A DNA stretch of 64,000 nt. Source: Spinacia oleracea (lineage: Eukaryota > Streptophyta > Magnoliopsida > Caryophyllales > Amaranthaceae). Under the pieces are notes generated by a model that was given only the letters and a program-made list of their open reading frames with translations, was not told the DNA's origin and did not search any database. Positions 38,909 through 50,554 of this stretch are shown here, piece after piece. How positions within the stretch are numbered: the stretch's first letter is position 1; the number at the start of each line of letters is the position of its first letter. The stretch covers positions 145,421,861 through 145,485,860 of the forward strand of contig NC_079492.1 in the NCBI RefSeq assembly GCF_020520425.1. The letters run 5' to 3'. A program made the translations under genes and the position numbers.

Positions 38909-40228
38909 ATGGCGCTCCACCACTCCGCCACCCTCACCTTCCTCATCTTCGTAGCCCTTTTTTCTCTCTCCACCGCAGAAATCCGCACCACCAAGGTCAA
39001 ATCCGACAACCGCCCAATCATCCCCATCGACGAATTCGGGTTCACTCACACTGGCCGCCTCGAACTTAACGTCAGCGGAATCACCCTCTCCACCCGCAAC
39101 AAGCTCGACCTTTCCAAACTCGGCTTCTTCCTCTGCACTCGCGATTCATGGCTCCACGTCCTTGAACAGCTCGAAGAATCCGAAATCTCCTGCGCCCTCG
39201 ATTCCCACCTCGTCAAAAAGGTCTACACCTTCAATTCTCTCCCCACCACCGATCCTGACTCATTCGGATCCCTCTACGTTGAAACCGATTCCGATCAATA
39301 CACCCTCGTTTTCGCAAACTGTTACCCGGAAAATGTCCAGATATCCATGAACATCCGGTCCGCAATGTACAATCTCGACGGCAAGACCCGAACACGCGAT
39401 TACCTCTCCGCAGGTCGGACTATCCTGCCCCGAATCTTCTACTTCTTCTCCTTCATCTACTTCGGTATTGCAGTGTTCTGGACCTATGTTCTGTATAAGA
39501 AGCGATTAACAGTTTTCGGAATTCATTTCTTTATGCTTGGTGTTGTGATCATGAAAGCGTTGAATCTTCTCTGTGAAGCTGAGGATAAATCTTACATTAA
39601 GCGAACAGGGAGCGCGCATGGGTGGGATGTGTTGTTCTACATCTTCAGTTTTTTGAAAGGGATTACTCTTTTTACCCTAATTGTTTTGATTGGAACTGGG
39701 TGGTCGTTTTTGAAACCCTATTTGCAGGACCGTGAGAAGAAGGTTCTCATGATTGTGATTCCATTACAAGTGGTAGCCAACATTGCGCAGGTTGTGATTG
39801 ATGAGACAAGCCCCTTCAATCAAGATTGGGTTACCTGGAAACAGGTGTTCTTGTTGGTTGATGTGATTTGTTGTTGTGCCGTTCTGTTTCCGATTGTTTG
39901 GTCGATTAAGAATCTCCGGGAGGCGGCGAGAACAGATGGGAAGGCAGCTGTGAATCTTATGAAGTTGACCTTGTTTAGGCATTACTACATTGTGGTTATC
40001 TGCTATATTTACTTCACTAGGGTGGTGGTTTATGCACTTGAAACTATCACCTCTTATAGGTATTTGTGGACTAGTGTTGTGGCGGCAGAGTTGGCTACAC
40101 TTGCGTTTTATGTGTTTACTGGGTATAAGTTTAAGCCTGAGGCTCATAATCCTTACTTTGCGATTGATGATGACGAAGAGGAAGCTGCTGTTGAGCAATT
40201 GAAGCTTGAGGATGAGTTTGAACTCTGA
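38909..40228 (+). CDS. GPR107/CAND-type seven-transmembrane protein, intronless
   Basis: One uninterrupted frame of 439 aa starts at an ATG in good context (AACCATGG). An N-terminal signal peptide (about 1-23) precedes a luminal domain of roughly 150 residues with CYPENVQISMNIRSAMYNLD before the first membrane span. Seven hydrophobic helices follow from about residue 174 (RIFYFFSFIYFGIAVFWTYV) to about 412. The C-terminal tail is acidic (DDDEEEAAVEQLKLEDEFEL). This is the lung seven-transmembrane (GOST/GPR107-108) family, known in plants as candidate G-protein-coupled receptors CAND6/CAND7. Animal relatives work in Golgi and endosomal trafficking. True G-protein signalling by the plant members is unproven. 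The 5' half is markedly C-rich at third positions compared with the 3' half, a gradient also seen in other plant genes. Confidence 0.93.
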   Translation: MALHHSATLTFLIFVALFSLSTAEIRTTKVKSDNRPIIPIDEFGFTHTGRLELNVSGITLSTRNKLDLSKLGFFLCTRDSWLHVLEQLEESEISCALDSHLVKKVYTFNSLPTTDPDSFGSLYVETDSDQYTLVFANCYPENVQISMNIRSAMYNLDGKTRTRDYLSAGRTILPRIFYFFSFIYFGIAVFWTYVLYKKRLTVFGIHFFMLGVVIMKALNLLCEAEDKSYIKRTGSAHGWDVLFYIFSFLKGITLFTLIVLIGTGWSFLKPYLQDREKKVLMIVIPLQVVANIAQVVIDETSPFNQDWVTWKQVFLLVDVICCCAVLFPIVWSIKNLREAARTDGKAAVNLMKLTLFRHYYIVVICYIYFTRVVVYALETITSYRYLWTSVVAAELATLAFYVFTGYKFKPEAHNPYFAIDDDEEEAAVEQLKLEDEFEL

Positions 40229-42257
40229 TGGATTCGTCATTCGTGTCATAGTTGTAAACATGTTTGCATTGATAGTACAAGGTATAGTGATCCAATTTGA
40301 TTGCTGTTTGTTAAGCTAGACTTGGTTACTGATGTGAATTTTTGTTCCTTCAGTGTAGATGAACGTAAAGCATAGTGATTTGTCCCCCAATCCCCCTTAT
40401 GATAGAATATGTTTAGGTATCAGTCATTGTCCATTCATGTGGTTTTGGACGCTTGTTAATTTGCTTTGATTAGCTTAAAGGTTACTATTTTACATAAATG
40501 TTATAAGCACACCGTGAATTCTGTCTGTTATGCACGAAGCTGTGGTAGTTTTGATAAATATAAATGTTGCTAATTTGGTGCCAGTTTGCTCAAGTTATTG
40601 GAGTTTTGTTAGTCTTGTTTACCATATGCTTGTAGCAGGATTATTTTTTATTGAGTACACATATTCTGATAGTTGTAAATGTGATTGAAGGTACTTTACT
40701 CTGTAGCTTCTATACGTCATTTGTTCTGCTTGTCTATACCTTTTTCTCCAACTATGTATATAGCGTCCTGGTGCATAACTGCATTCTGTCTTGCTACATA
40801 GGGTTAGCTTGTGATTCTGATATTGACCATGTGGTTGTGTACGAATTGAATGCTGAATGTTGTTTTGCTGGTGGTAGTTGACCATTGTATAATTTGGTCG
40901 CTTAATGCTATTCTCAAGTCTGAATTTTGTTGTAGAGAACTTGGTTAACAAATGCACTTCTCTTGGAAATGCTTTACCTTGGAGTTTGTAGTTGTCTACG
41001 CCTCTGTGGTATAGACTTCATTAGTTGTGTGAATCCTGTATACTTGATGCTGGTGATGGGTTTAGTTTGCTGATTATATTTTAGACCACCATTTGCTTTA
41101 CTAAATATTCAACTTTATCGTTAAAGCCTTGAAGGTAATCGTTTGTTGCTCTCTAGTTTGTTTAGATGTTCTCGTTACGAACTAATCTTGTTGCATGATG
41201 TACAAGTTTGAAGTTTCATATAGGATGTTGTAGAAGGAAGTGGCACCTGCTTTTCAAAATTTGATCAATCTTGTTATGACTATATGAGTAAGAAGATAGT
41301 TCGTACTAGTTATTGGGCGGCTAGTGACCCACACTGACCTGCCCCGACCCGCTAGTGAACTGTTCGTAGGTATCTTTCTTTCTATGTTTTCGTAATTTGG
41401 TTCATAATAAGGTGGAAAGGGCGGGGATAATGGAGCCCTGTCTTCATAAGGCTTGCAAATTGTCACAAGAAACTTGTAAATTTTTGACATGATCAGCAGC
41501 TGTTATCAAGACTAGAAAATAAAGAAAAGGCTTGTGCTTCATCATTTTCCTTCTCATAATTCTGTCTCCGAGTCCTTAGATATGTGCACTTCCCTCACTC
41601 CGTTTCCGCCTGGCTAGTTTGTTTTATGTGGGAAGGGGTGGCATCTTGTAATAGTTCATCCCAACAGAGCTATCAGCTATCCTGACCGTATAGGTATTGT
41701 TTGCTTGTATGCTTCTGCGGAAACCTGCCTAGAACAAATGTCAATAACAGATTTCAATATACAACCCATTAGTGTGCTTGTTCATTTTCTTGACATGGGT
41801 GTGTTGGTTCTTAACTTCTTATGAGGATGGAGTTGGTTCTTAACTTCTTATTGTGACAGGGAAAATCTCTAGAATGACCAACTGCTAGTATGGAGAAGGA
41901 TATTATTGAGTTAACAACCTTTTAGTTTGATTTTGGAAGAGTTTTAACTTTGAAGTTGTGATTGTGTCAAGTGAGTTGAGAGCCTTTTGGTTGCTTAGTA
42001 AGATAATCATCTTATTAAATATAATCTAGGAACAGAAAGGAGCTTCTAACAGGTGATTTCTGCCAACTGGGAGATACAGATACCTTCTATAGTTCTATGG
42101 CTACACCTCTGTCAGGAAAAAATTAGGCCTATAGAGTTTGGTCATACAACGAGTAATGATTTGATATGAATTGGATGCTGAAGATTGGTTGGCAGGTGCA
42201 GGAAGTTCAGGTTTTAAGACTGTTGTTGTGATCAGTGTAATTTGCTTCAGCCTTGTT

Positions 42258-42258
42258 T

Positions 42259-42296
<38 letters not shown>

Positions 42297-42306
42297 TTTT
42301 TATTTT
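42258..42306. repeat. (TTTA)n microsatellite
   Basis: About ten TTTA units, degrading to TTTTTA at the right. Confidence 0.9.
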
Positions 42307-42760
42307 TGACAAGTGTGTTTATTAATTTTTGTTACAGAACTATGCTAGTTTCACAAATGCAGGTTCCAATTTCCTCTCTTGAATGTGCTTTGGCGTAAAG
42401 GTGGTAGATTGGTTGTTGTTCATTTTTGTATGTTTGAATCCTGTGATGGGTGATACTTTATGCTAAGGAAAACGCTTGGTTTGTCAAATTTCTTCTTTCA
42501 AAACCTTCATTTCTGTTAATTTTCATTTTTAAAAGAAGCTTTAGTTTCGTTTCTGTTAGTTGTTACTGCTGAGCGTCTTTGCTAGAACTTGAGGCATTAA
42601 ACTTTAGCTCTTCGGAATTGTTGACTTGTTGTAGTTTTGTAGTAGTTATGCTGTAAGAAAAACAGGGGAAAGAAGCACTGTGTTGTAAGAACATTAACAT
42701 TTTAGATGTTTCAGACTCAGTTACATGAATTGTAGGCAGGATATAGATTTCATTGGTAAG

Positions 42761-42811
42761 TTTTGCATTTTGCATTTTGCATTTTGCATTTTGCATTTTG
42801 CATTTTGCATT
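42761..42811. repeat. (TTTTGCA)n microsatellite
   Basis: Seven perfect heptamers of TTTTGCA. The frame read through it on the minus strand gives a repetitive Lys-Met-Gln-Asn-Ala peptide and is not a gene. Confidence 0.95.
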
Positions 42812-43299
42812 CATCTGGAAAAAGTGGGTATTTTAATGTGTGATTCAGTCAAGCTGATGCTGGGATGAAGGATTAGGAATTGTTATTTCATCGATTAATA
42901 CAAGAAATAAATCTCCACCATCGTTGAGTGCAAAACTGCGAATTAGTAGGGAGTGTGTTAATTAATTACAGTAGTTGAGCAAATACCACTCCAATACACG
43001 TTACAGAATCTCCACTCTGATGCTTTTATACTTTTATAGTCCACAAATACAATACATTAAAGTCATTAATTGGGTGTAAAGATCTACAAACCAGGAAAGA
43101 AAAAAGGCAGCGTCAATTGGAAGTCTATGTGTCATAAATATTAAATAATGCGGACTGATTGGGACCACCTTTCTTCGTAACAAGGGAGAGAAGGATGATG
43201 AACACTTGAACAGTATTCAATTTAAACAACAACAATATAGCCATATAGGGTCGTTGATCAGTGTATGTATATATAATGTTTGATTAAAATTACGTAGTA

Positions 43300-43626
43300 C
43301 TCCCTCTGTCCCGGAATACTCGACCCGGTTTGACCGGCATAGAGTTTAAGGGACTTAAATTGACTTATTTAATTTAATAGGTAGTAGTTGATAGTGGGGT
43401 ATTATTTTAATGTAGTTAGTGGGAGGTGGGTTAAGAGGTTGGGTTGGGGAGAGTAGGGGTTGAATTTTTAATTATTTTTTGTATGGAGTAGGGGGTAGGT
43501 GGGTTAATAGGGGTGGAGTGAGAAATAATATAATATTGTTAGAGTATTTCCATTTTTAGAAACAGGTCAAGTATTAAGGGACGGCCCAATAAGGAAAACA
43601 GGTCAAGTATTCCGAGACGGAGGGAG
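43300..43626. mobile_element. Stowaway MITE (family G, 327 bp), second copy
   Basis: Same ends, same length and nearly the same interior as the element at 24063, with TA flanks. The few differences include GGGAGGTGGG in place of GGGAAATATG. The two copies look recently spread. Confidence 0.92.
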
Positions 43627-43942
43627 TAATGTTTTCATTTTTAGCTCCTTAAAGTATATGCCGTTTTAAGATTTATACACTTGTACTATGTATATGTTTC
43701 GTATTACTTTTCTAAAATTAACGGAAGTTTGTGTTAAAACAGAGTATAAAGTATAAACAATATTCAATACAGCTTTATGTTATGAGTTCAATCTTGTCAA
43801 ATTTCCCAAAGTCTTGTTCTTTGGAGTAGAGGGAAGCATATAGGAAATGATTTTACCGTGTTACGGAGTAACTTGTGCTTTCAAGGGAGAAAAGTCATTT
43901 TTCTTACCTATTTGGGTATGTCTAGAAATAAGTACACTCGAC

Positions 43943-43977
43943 CATATGTCAAGGGCTGGTAAGGTTTTGCGCGTTGT

Positions 43978-44010
<33 letters not shown>

Positions 44011-44034
44011 AGGCCCCCGTCAATTCCTTTGAGT
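43943..44034 (-). pseudogene. Mitochondrial 18S (rrn18) rRNA fragment, nuclear insertion
   Basis: Read on the minus strand, this begins ACTCAAAGGAATTGACGGGG and continues through the universal small-subunit sequence GGTGGAGCATGTGGTTTAAT to CTTGACATATG. GATACAACGCGCAAAACC and CAGCCCTTGACATATG are the plant mitochondrial forms as I recall them, not the plastid ones. Homology ends abruptly on both sides. It is about 92 bases of a gene of nearly 2 kb, so it is a NUMT and not a functional rRNA gene. The neighbouring 44035-44120 is GC-richer and may be another organelle scrap, which I could not identify. Confidence 0.9.
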
Positions 44035-44959
44035 CAGTCTCTTGTTTTTGGCAGGAAAAGTTCTACCTTCGGTAGAGTGGGTCTACTTAGCGAACTGGAA
44101 GGACGCGAAGTAATACTCATGTTCTCAAAGTATAGAATCGAATTACATAAAACATTTAAAACTTTATCTTGAATAATGTACCAAAATGACCTAATGCACG
44201 GGATATAATTGACATGTAAGGAGGAAATGAAGAATTGGTACAAAATTTATTTTCCAAATCAAACTGTGTAGTCATAATCTGATGTAACAAGTTTTGGCCA
44301 ATCTCCTTAGAATGTATGCGAGTGAATACAGAGACAAGTATAATAGGGTGAATACAAAGAAAGTGAACATGTATTTGGTGGTACCTTAAGTATAAACATG
44401 CACATGGATTGTCCATTCAGATTAATGAAGCATATAAATGAAGTTTTGTCGGTTTGACATGTTGGTTATTCAGGTTTTAGATTCGAGTCCTGCTTGTCAA
44501 AATGTCAACAACTGCACAGCTGCACTATGGTCCAACTACAACCTCACAAGTCCAAACTCGATCTTGACTTTTATGCAATAACGTTACATGGCATGCTATA
44601 TTGCTATGTGACCAATCATAACAAATCCACTAATTAATTACCAATCATGCGGAAAATACGGTTTTATTAAATACCTCCGGTTACTACCATAAAAGGTAGT
44701 GCGTTGAAGTTGAGGTGGTGGAGTAGCTATCTGTCATTTTTATTTTTATTTTTATTTTTAAAAAAGGTGGTGGAATAGCTTATATCGCTCGTCACCTCCG
44801 GTTTCAGTGGTATAGAAATCGAATCTCGTGTGTCTATTTGAAAGACTTCCCACACTCCTTTTAGATCTTCCATTTCATCTTACAGATTAAAAAAAAAAAA
44901 TGTGTTAACTAGTTTATGTTTCATAATTATACGCGTATTTTACAAATATTATCAAATTG

Positions 44960-45153
44960 GGTCGTGTTCTTTTGGACTTTATTTCAGTTAAGTTCAGTTC
45001 AATTTATTTTGTTCAGCTTCATTCAGTCCAGTTTAGCTTCATTCAATTCAGTTCAGCTTCATTCAATTCAGTTTAGATGAAGTGAATGGAGTTAAACTGA
45101 ATTGGACTTAACTAGATTGAATATAACCGAAATAAAGTCAAAAAAACATGGTC
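44960..45153. mobile_element. Inverted-repeat element (AAATAAGTTCAG/hAT-like family)
   Basis: Left end GGTCGTGTTCTTTTGGACTT and inverted right end GACCATGTTTTTTTGACTTT. The interior has repeated TTCAGTTCAGCTTCATTCAA units in tandem. It lies about 520 bases upstream of the BLT-like gene. Confidence 0.6.
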
Positions 45154-45576
45154 TTAGTCTTGAATAGAACTCTTTAATCCAAATAATCCATGATTTGTCA
45201 TAAGTAAAATTAGATTGTGAAATCTCAAAATGATGAAAGGAATCATCAAAGATCGGTGGCCTCTTTTTTCTTTGTCCACCACACATAATACACCACTCCA
45301 CTCACCTTCACCTTCACCTAGCTTATCAAAGCAAAAAGAGATATTCATATACACACACTACCCATGTGACCTTATTTTCTTCCCTTTTTTCTTCATTTTT
45401 TTCTCTTTTCATTTTATTTTTAATTTAGAAAAAACACCCACCTTCTTAAATTCCTTGCTGTTTACAGTTAAGTCATGTCCCTACTTGTACAAAACTAGTT
45501 CATGCTTTGCTTCCTTATTCCTCAATACACTACAAATGCTCTTCAATGTGATAAGGGTCCATCTTTTTCTGATAAA

Positions 45577-45584
45577 TATTTAAA
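45577..45584 (+). promoter_or_regulatory. Possible TATA box of the BLT-like gene
   Basis: TATTTAAA lies about 93 bases upstream of the ATG. The position is right for a core promoter, but the motif is weak. Confidence 0.3.
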
Positions 45585-45676
45585 ACCCAACCACAAAATC
45601 CAGTTTTTTCTTACCCAGAAATTTTAAAAAGCAGATAATTTAATGCTGGATTAATTACAAAAATTGATATTATTTG

Positions 45677-46663
45677 ATGGTGATGATGCATAGCACGAGT
45701 GCCAGCCCAGTTGATCTACCCAGAAATCATATTCATCATCATTATCAGATCATGTCTCAAAATCAAGATGGAAATCAAAATCAAGATCAACAATCTATCA
45801 TCATCAACTCCACCTGTCCAATTAGCTGGAAGCTTTACCAAAATCCCTTTTTCACTCCTACTAATACCATTACTAATTATAGTAGTAATCATTATAACAA
45901 TGATAGTAATAGTAGTAATCCTCTGAAACTCAAACACAAGCAACTTCAGAGGAAGTACAGTACTACTGCTAAGTACCTTCATCATCCATTAGATTTCAGG
46001 ATGAATAGTAATGTTGTTGCAGAACTCAAGGCAGAGTTGGACAAGGAGAGGAAACTGAGGAAGAAGATGGAAAGTTTGAACAAGAAGCTAACTAAAGAGC
46101 TTGTTGATCTTCATCAAGGTGTACCCGGAAACAAGATAGATAAACCGTGTGTATGCGAAGAGTTAACAAAAGAGGTATCCAGGTTGAAGGAGGAAATAGA
46201 GAAGATGAAGATTGAGATGGATGAAGAGAGAAGAATGTTGAGAATGGCTGAAGTTTTAAGAGAAGAAAGAGTACAGATGAAGCTTGCTGATGCTCATTTG
46301 TTTTACCATCAGGAGTTTCTGAAACAGTTTTTACTGCAACAACAGAAAAACTCGGCATCATCATCTTCAACCTCGGCCTCTTCTTTTGCTAGAAAAGTTA
46401 AGAATGGTAGTGTACAGAGAAAGGCGGCAGTGTCACCGGAAGCTGAGAATCCGCATATTAAGCAAGGGATTAAAGGATTTGTGGAGTTTCAGAGAGCGAT
46501 TAAGGCGAGAAATAATGGGATTAATGTTAATACTACTGCTAATTGTCATTCTAGTTATTATAATAATAAGGTGGAATGTCAGAAAGCACAGCTTAGAGTA
46601 TTGTTCAAGCATAAGTGTTCTCTTCCATATTCTCATCACCATGATCATCTTATTCTCAGTTAA
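45677..46663 (+). CDS. BLT: BRANCHLESS TRICHOME-like coiled-coil protein, single exon
   Basis: The protein is 328 aa if it starts at the first true ATG (45677); another ATG at 45686 would remove three residues. N-terminal residues 1-80 are rich in Asn, Gln, Ser and His but contain the family motif CPISWKLYQNPFF (about 47-59). A long charged coiled coil runs from about 112 to 208 and includes RMLRMAEVLREERVQMKLAD. C-terminal conserved blocks are ENPHIKQGIKGFVEFQRAI (about 257-275) and VECQKAQLRVLFK (about 299-311). These blocks are those of Arabidopsis BRANCHLESS TRICHOME, a regulator of trichome branching and cell shape that acts with STICHEL and the microtubule system. Family members also influence endoreduplication and leaf growth. 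The closest role here is inferred from the family. Confidence 0.88.
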   Translation: MVMMHSTSASPVDLPRNHIHHHYQIMSQNQDGNQNQDQQSIIINSTCPISWKLYQNPFFTPTNTITNYSSNHYNNDSNSSNPLKLKHKQLQRKYSTTAKYLHHPLDFRMNSNVVAELKAELDKERKLRKKMESLNKKLTKELVDLHQGVPGNKIDKPCVCEELTKEVSRLKEEIEKMKIEMDEERRMLRMAEVLREERVQMKLADAHLFYHQEFLKQFLLQQQKNSASSSSTSASSFARKVKNGSVQRKAAVSPEAENPHIKQGIKGFVEFQRAIKARNNGINVNTTANCHSSYYNNKVECQKAQLRVLFKHKCSLPYSHHHDHLILS

Positions 46664-47598
46664 ATTCATGGGCATAGTTAAAGAAAAAAGATGATTTGAA
46701 ATCAGTCTTTTTCTTTTTAATTCTTTTGATGATTTTGAGGATAATGTATTATTTATCAATGTAATTTTGTTATGGGAGTAATAAAGTGATGGAGTATATA
46801 AAATGTGGTAAGTTTTGCCCTTTTTAAAGATTGGGTTTTTGGAGTTGAAATTCACAGAGTTGACAAATTTTCTGAAAAGTAGGGTGGCTTCAGACTTCAG
46901 ACTTCAGACTTTCAGAGTGTCTGGTAAATGTTGTTGTAGATCCAAGAAAGGAGATTTTCAAGAGTATAGTATTATGTTCATATGAATTTTTTTAATAAGA
47001 TTATGTGAACATATGATTGAATCTATTTGGCAACTGACATTTTGACTTGGTTTCATATTATGATTGAATGTTGTTGTCTCTTTGTATGCACAGTACAGAT
47101 GTAAAATCTTACTGCACCAAGAAGATTACCTTTTGTGATGAGTGATGACTGATAGTGTGGCTTGCTTCGTCCAATGAGGCAGGGTGTTACAACATCTTCT
47201 GTGTTAGAATCCAACATTTATTTACTTGTATTTTGTTTATCTATTGTTTTGTAGGATCTTTCTAATAATTTTCTACTTAGGTTTTAGATAAAATTATTAT
47301 GATTTGGCAATTCAACTTTTATTGGAAGTTTAAAGCTAATTCAAAGTAAGTATGTGGACCTATAACTCGTTGTTGTTAGACTTTGAAGATATTGTGATGT
47401 TGCTTGTTTTTAATTTTTTCAGGACTCAAAAAATTCTCCATAAAACATATACAATCCCGTTTTTGGTCCCGCTTGTGCCTATTATTGTATGCACTTAAGC
47501 GCCCCGATCTCCCCTCGACCCTCGCTCTTGTCGCCAATAGGCAAGAACGCTCCTTTCGAATCAAGAACCCTCTCGTGCCCCAAGCCTTGATATTAAAC

Positions 47599-47925
47599 AT
47601 GGTTGTGGGCCGACCGGGTCGGGCTTCGGGCCGAGCCCACGAGTCGTGCATGACAGGCCCATGTTGTGTCGGACTGGGCCAAAATTTTCAAAATAAGGCC
47701 CGGCCCGTCGTCCATAAGACTAGTTTTATTAAATTTAGCGTGCTTTGTCGTGCAGGGTTGAGTCGTGTCGTGCCTTGTCGTACTTTTTCCAAAAAATTAA
47801 GGCTTAGGCCAGGCCCACGGCCCATGACTTCATGTCGGACCGGGCTTTTTTCGTGGTCAAATCGGCTCGGGCTTTTTTTGCGCCGTGTCGGGTCGGGCTT
47901 CGGCCCGGCCCACTGCCATCTTTAC
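47599..47925. mobile_element. GGGCCGG-rich element, copy 5, most complete
   Basis: Left end CATGGTTGTGGGCCGACC and inverted right end TAAAGATGGCAGTGGGCCGG. It has the family order: GGGCC block, AATTTTCAAAATAAGG, AATTTAGCGTGCTTTGTCGT, GTCGTGCCTTGTCGTAC, TTAAGGCTTAGGCC, CCCATGACTTCATGTCGG. It produces the longest spurious frame in the region. I read it as a short DNA element of unknown superfamily. Confidence 0.65.
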
Positions 47926-48879
47926 TTGATATTCACTTTCCGCACAAGGCTTGTGCACTTGAAACCTATAGACAATACCGCATCGCACGATTCGATGTCA
48001 AAACACTCAGAGTGTGACACTCTATCTGCATTGGTCTGGTGGTGGTGACACAAGGTTTCTCGGTCTGTCACCGGCCCAACTCACGATTTAAGATGTTCGT
48101 GCTCGTCGGTGAGAGATGCTTTCTTATCGCTTTTATTTTGTTGGTTTTCTTTGTTGTTTTCCCTCTTTGTAAAAAAAAAGGAAAAACAAATGCTAAAATT
48201 ACAAACTGTGCAACTTGTTAATGGGAATCGGAATAGAAAAAGTTGGGCCATAAAAGGAAATAGATATTTAGATATACCCGGGTGGGGTACCCCGTACCTG
48301 GGTGGGAATGTGGGATCATAGAAGTTGGGACAACAAGAAATTGGGCCAAAAGAAACATGATCCACCTAGAAAATCCTGTACGTGAAAACGGGGAAGCAGA
48401 ATACTTAGATAGTTAGATATAAAGTTTATAACGGGCCCAAAGTAGCGAATGAGAAGGATTACTCTCATAATCACTGCTTCAATTTATTTGTTTGAGATCC
48501 TCATTAAATCACCTAACTAGTGTTTGGTATCTGGGAGATGTACTAGTTTAAATATCATATAGTTTGTGGTATTGATTATATAAAAAACTAAAAAGTTTGG
48601 TGTACATTATACTCTTGAATGTTCCAAATTATATATTTACGTGCAATAAAGATCATATCTAATGGTTGTATAAGATGTTAAGATATTAACTTTTCATTTG
48701 ATAGATCAAATTATACACTGAATCGAATGTAACAAGTTATCACATGACTATATATTTTTTTTTTTCCAATAGATTGGTGGGCATTTACTTTCAAATTTTT
48801 TGAAGTTTAATCCAAAATAATGTAACGGGTCAAATATTTAGAGATGAAGGGAGTACTCCAAGTTCTATTCGTATGTTAT

Positions 48880-49670
48880 CCCCGTTCCAATTTAATCGTC
48901 TCACTTTCTTTTTTTCGCCCCTTCTAATTTAATTGTCATACTTTTTTATAGAATGAACGCCTATCTCTTTCACTATCAAAAGTTAGGGTTTCGCTTATTT
49001 TCTCATTCGAGTAAAATATTTCATCACTATCTCCCACCAGGCCACCACCACAACTACTTTTCCATTAACACGTACCCTGTAACAGATAAGCCAATATCTA
49101 CTTATCTCTTAAAACACCGTGAATATTTTTTTTTGAAGGAAATAGGAAAATTATCATTAATAAATCGCTATACGACATATATTCCGATTATGATAAATCG
49201 CTATACGACATATATTCCAACCATAATCGACTTTCGATGATTCAACATCTTTCATGCATGATGTTAACAATTGAAATCTTATCCTTGACGTTCTTGATCT
49301 TCAACCAGTAATAGTTTCCTCTAATACACATAGATCTACAAAATTACCTAAGAAAAAATTTAATCGAAGGAAAAGAAAAGCCTTATCTGTCAAGAGAGAA
49401 GAATGTATCGCACAAGGAGGAAACATTAATATAACATAAAGACAAACAAAATTAAAGGAATAAACCAACAAGATAACAAAGATTGTGACTTTTCACCCAT
49501 AAAAATCGATGGAAGTCCTTTCTATAGGAGGCTAGGGTTTGTAAGAAAGAAATGGAGGACTGACGGAGGGGGAGCAACTTGCGTTATTGTATACAGTAAT
49601 TTTTGATTAAAAAATGAAAATACCGTAAAATATTTAATACAACGATTAAATTGAGACGGATAAAATATCC
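48880..49670. mobile_element. Possible longer inverted-repeat element
   Basis: CCGTTCCAATTTAATCGTCT at the left is partly repeated in inverted form at about 49643-49668 (CCGTCTCAATTTAATCGTTG). Between them is AT-rich sequence with a 33-base tandem duplication at about 49150-49220 (AAATCGCTATACGACATATA). Ends and class are uncertain. Confidence 0.35.
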
Positions 49671-50357
49671 AATCCAAAGAACGGGTTTAAGTTCTCCGTA
49701 AGAATGTTGGGTTAATCAAGGAGAAATTAAAACGGGCATTTGTGGATACACAGGAACAAGACTGATAAATCCTACTGATGTCTAAAATAGTAAAGCTAGG
49801 ATGCTACTGCATAACACTATTAGCTTAACGGCGTGATTCTACTGGTGACAGAGGTGACGACTGACGATGCTATTTGACGGTGACCGTTTAGTCAATGGCA
49901 GTGAGATGTGACTTGCTATTTTTTTAGTCTTTGCTTTTCATGGCTGAGGCTGACCTTTTTATTACTGTCTCTTTTGTCAGACTTCAATGCTTTTACAGTT
50001 TTACTCCACCCACTTAATTCAAAGTCAAGACCCATCTAATTTTACTACGGAGTACTCCCTATTTCACCTTCCTTATTTTTACTGCTCGTCTTTCCTACTA
50101 GTGCTAGTTCAATGTAGAAGTGTAGAACCACCTCCACCATGTATAAGAGATGGCTAGCCACGGTGGTACGAGCCGATGTGGCCAGGCACAGGCTATTGTT
50201 GGCACGGCACAAGGATGCGAATCACGGGTCATTACTTATGGTCACATAAATATGCCTATTCGAAAAATATTTATTAGATCATATGATAAAAAATTGTCAT
50301 ACTATCACAGTTTGGACAAAATCAATCAAGAATTATAGGTTTGCCATTAGTCCAATA

Positions 50358-50554
50358 AGCGCATATCAGATATGTATGGGCAAATACATATCAGAACAAA
50401 AGACAAAATAAAAAAAATGACAAAAAAGAAATTAAATGGAACTTTTTTAAATAAAAATGGTACTTTTTTTTTTTACAGAATTGTACTTTTTTTTAACATG
50501 AATGGTACTTTTTTTGTCTTCCACACATATCTGATATGCAAAAAAACAACCTCG
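50358..50554. mobile_element. Mutator-like MITE candidate with TGGTACTTTTTTT minisatellite
   Basis: GCATATCAGATATGTATGG near the left and CCACACATATCTGATATGC near the right are inverted copies. TAGTCCAATA is repeated at 50348-50357 and 50555-50564, a 10-bp direct repeat in the range of Mutator-like duplications. The interior is an array of AATGGTACTTTTTTT-type units. Confidence 0.55.

Larger units (their letters stand above)
40229..45676. other. Intergenic region between CAND-type and BLT-like genes
   Basis: The stretch 40229-42760 is T-rich, almost free of repeats and without long frames. Part is presumably 3' UTR; an unspliced or non-coding transcript cannot be excluded. Further on lie two microsatellites, a Stowaway, the mitochondrial rRNA scrap and an inverted-repeat element. 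44155-44950 shows only a tRNA-like TAGATTCGAGTCC at about 44478. Confidence 0.6.

Noticed and set aside
39764-40261. 165-aa open frame on the minus strand
   Set aside because: Antisense to the 3' part of the intronless CAND-type gene; the peptide has no family motif.
43943-44034. A functional small-subunit rRNA gene
   Set aside because: Only about 92 bases match, with abrupt ends; it is an organelle-derived scrap.
47404-48048. 214-aa open frame on the plus strand
   Set aside because: It runs through a GGGCCGG-rich repeat element, where stops are rare because of GC content. The peptide is Arg/Gly/Pro-rich and resembles no protein family.
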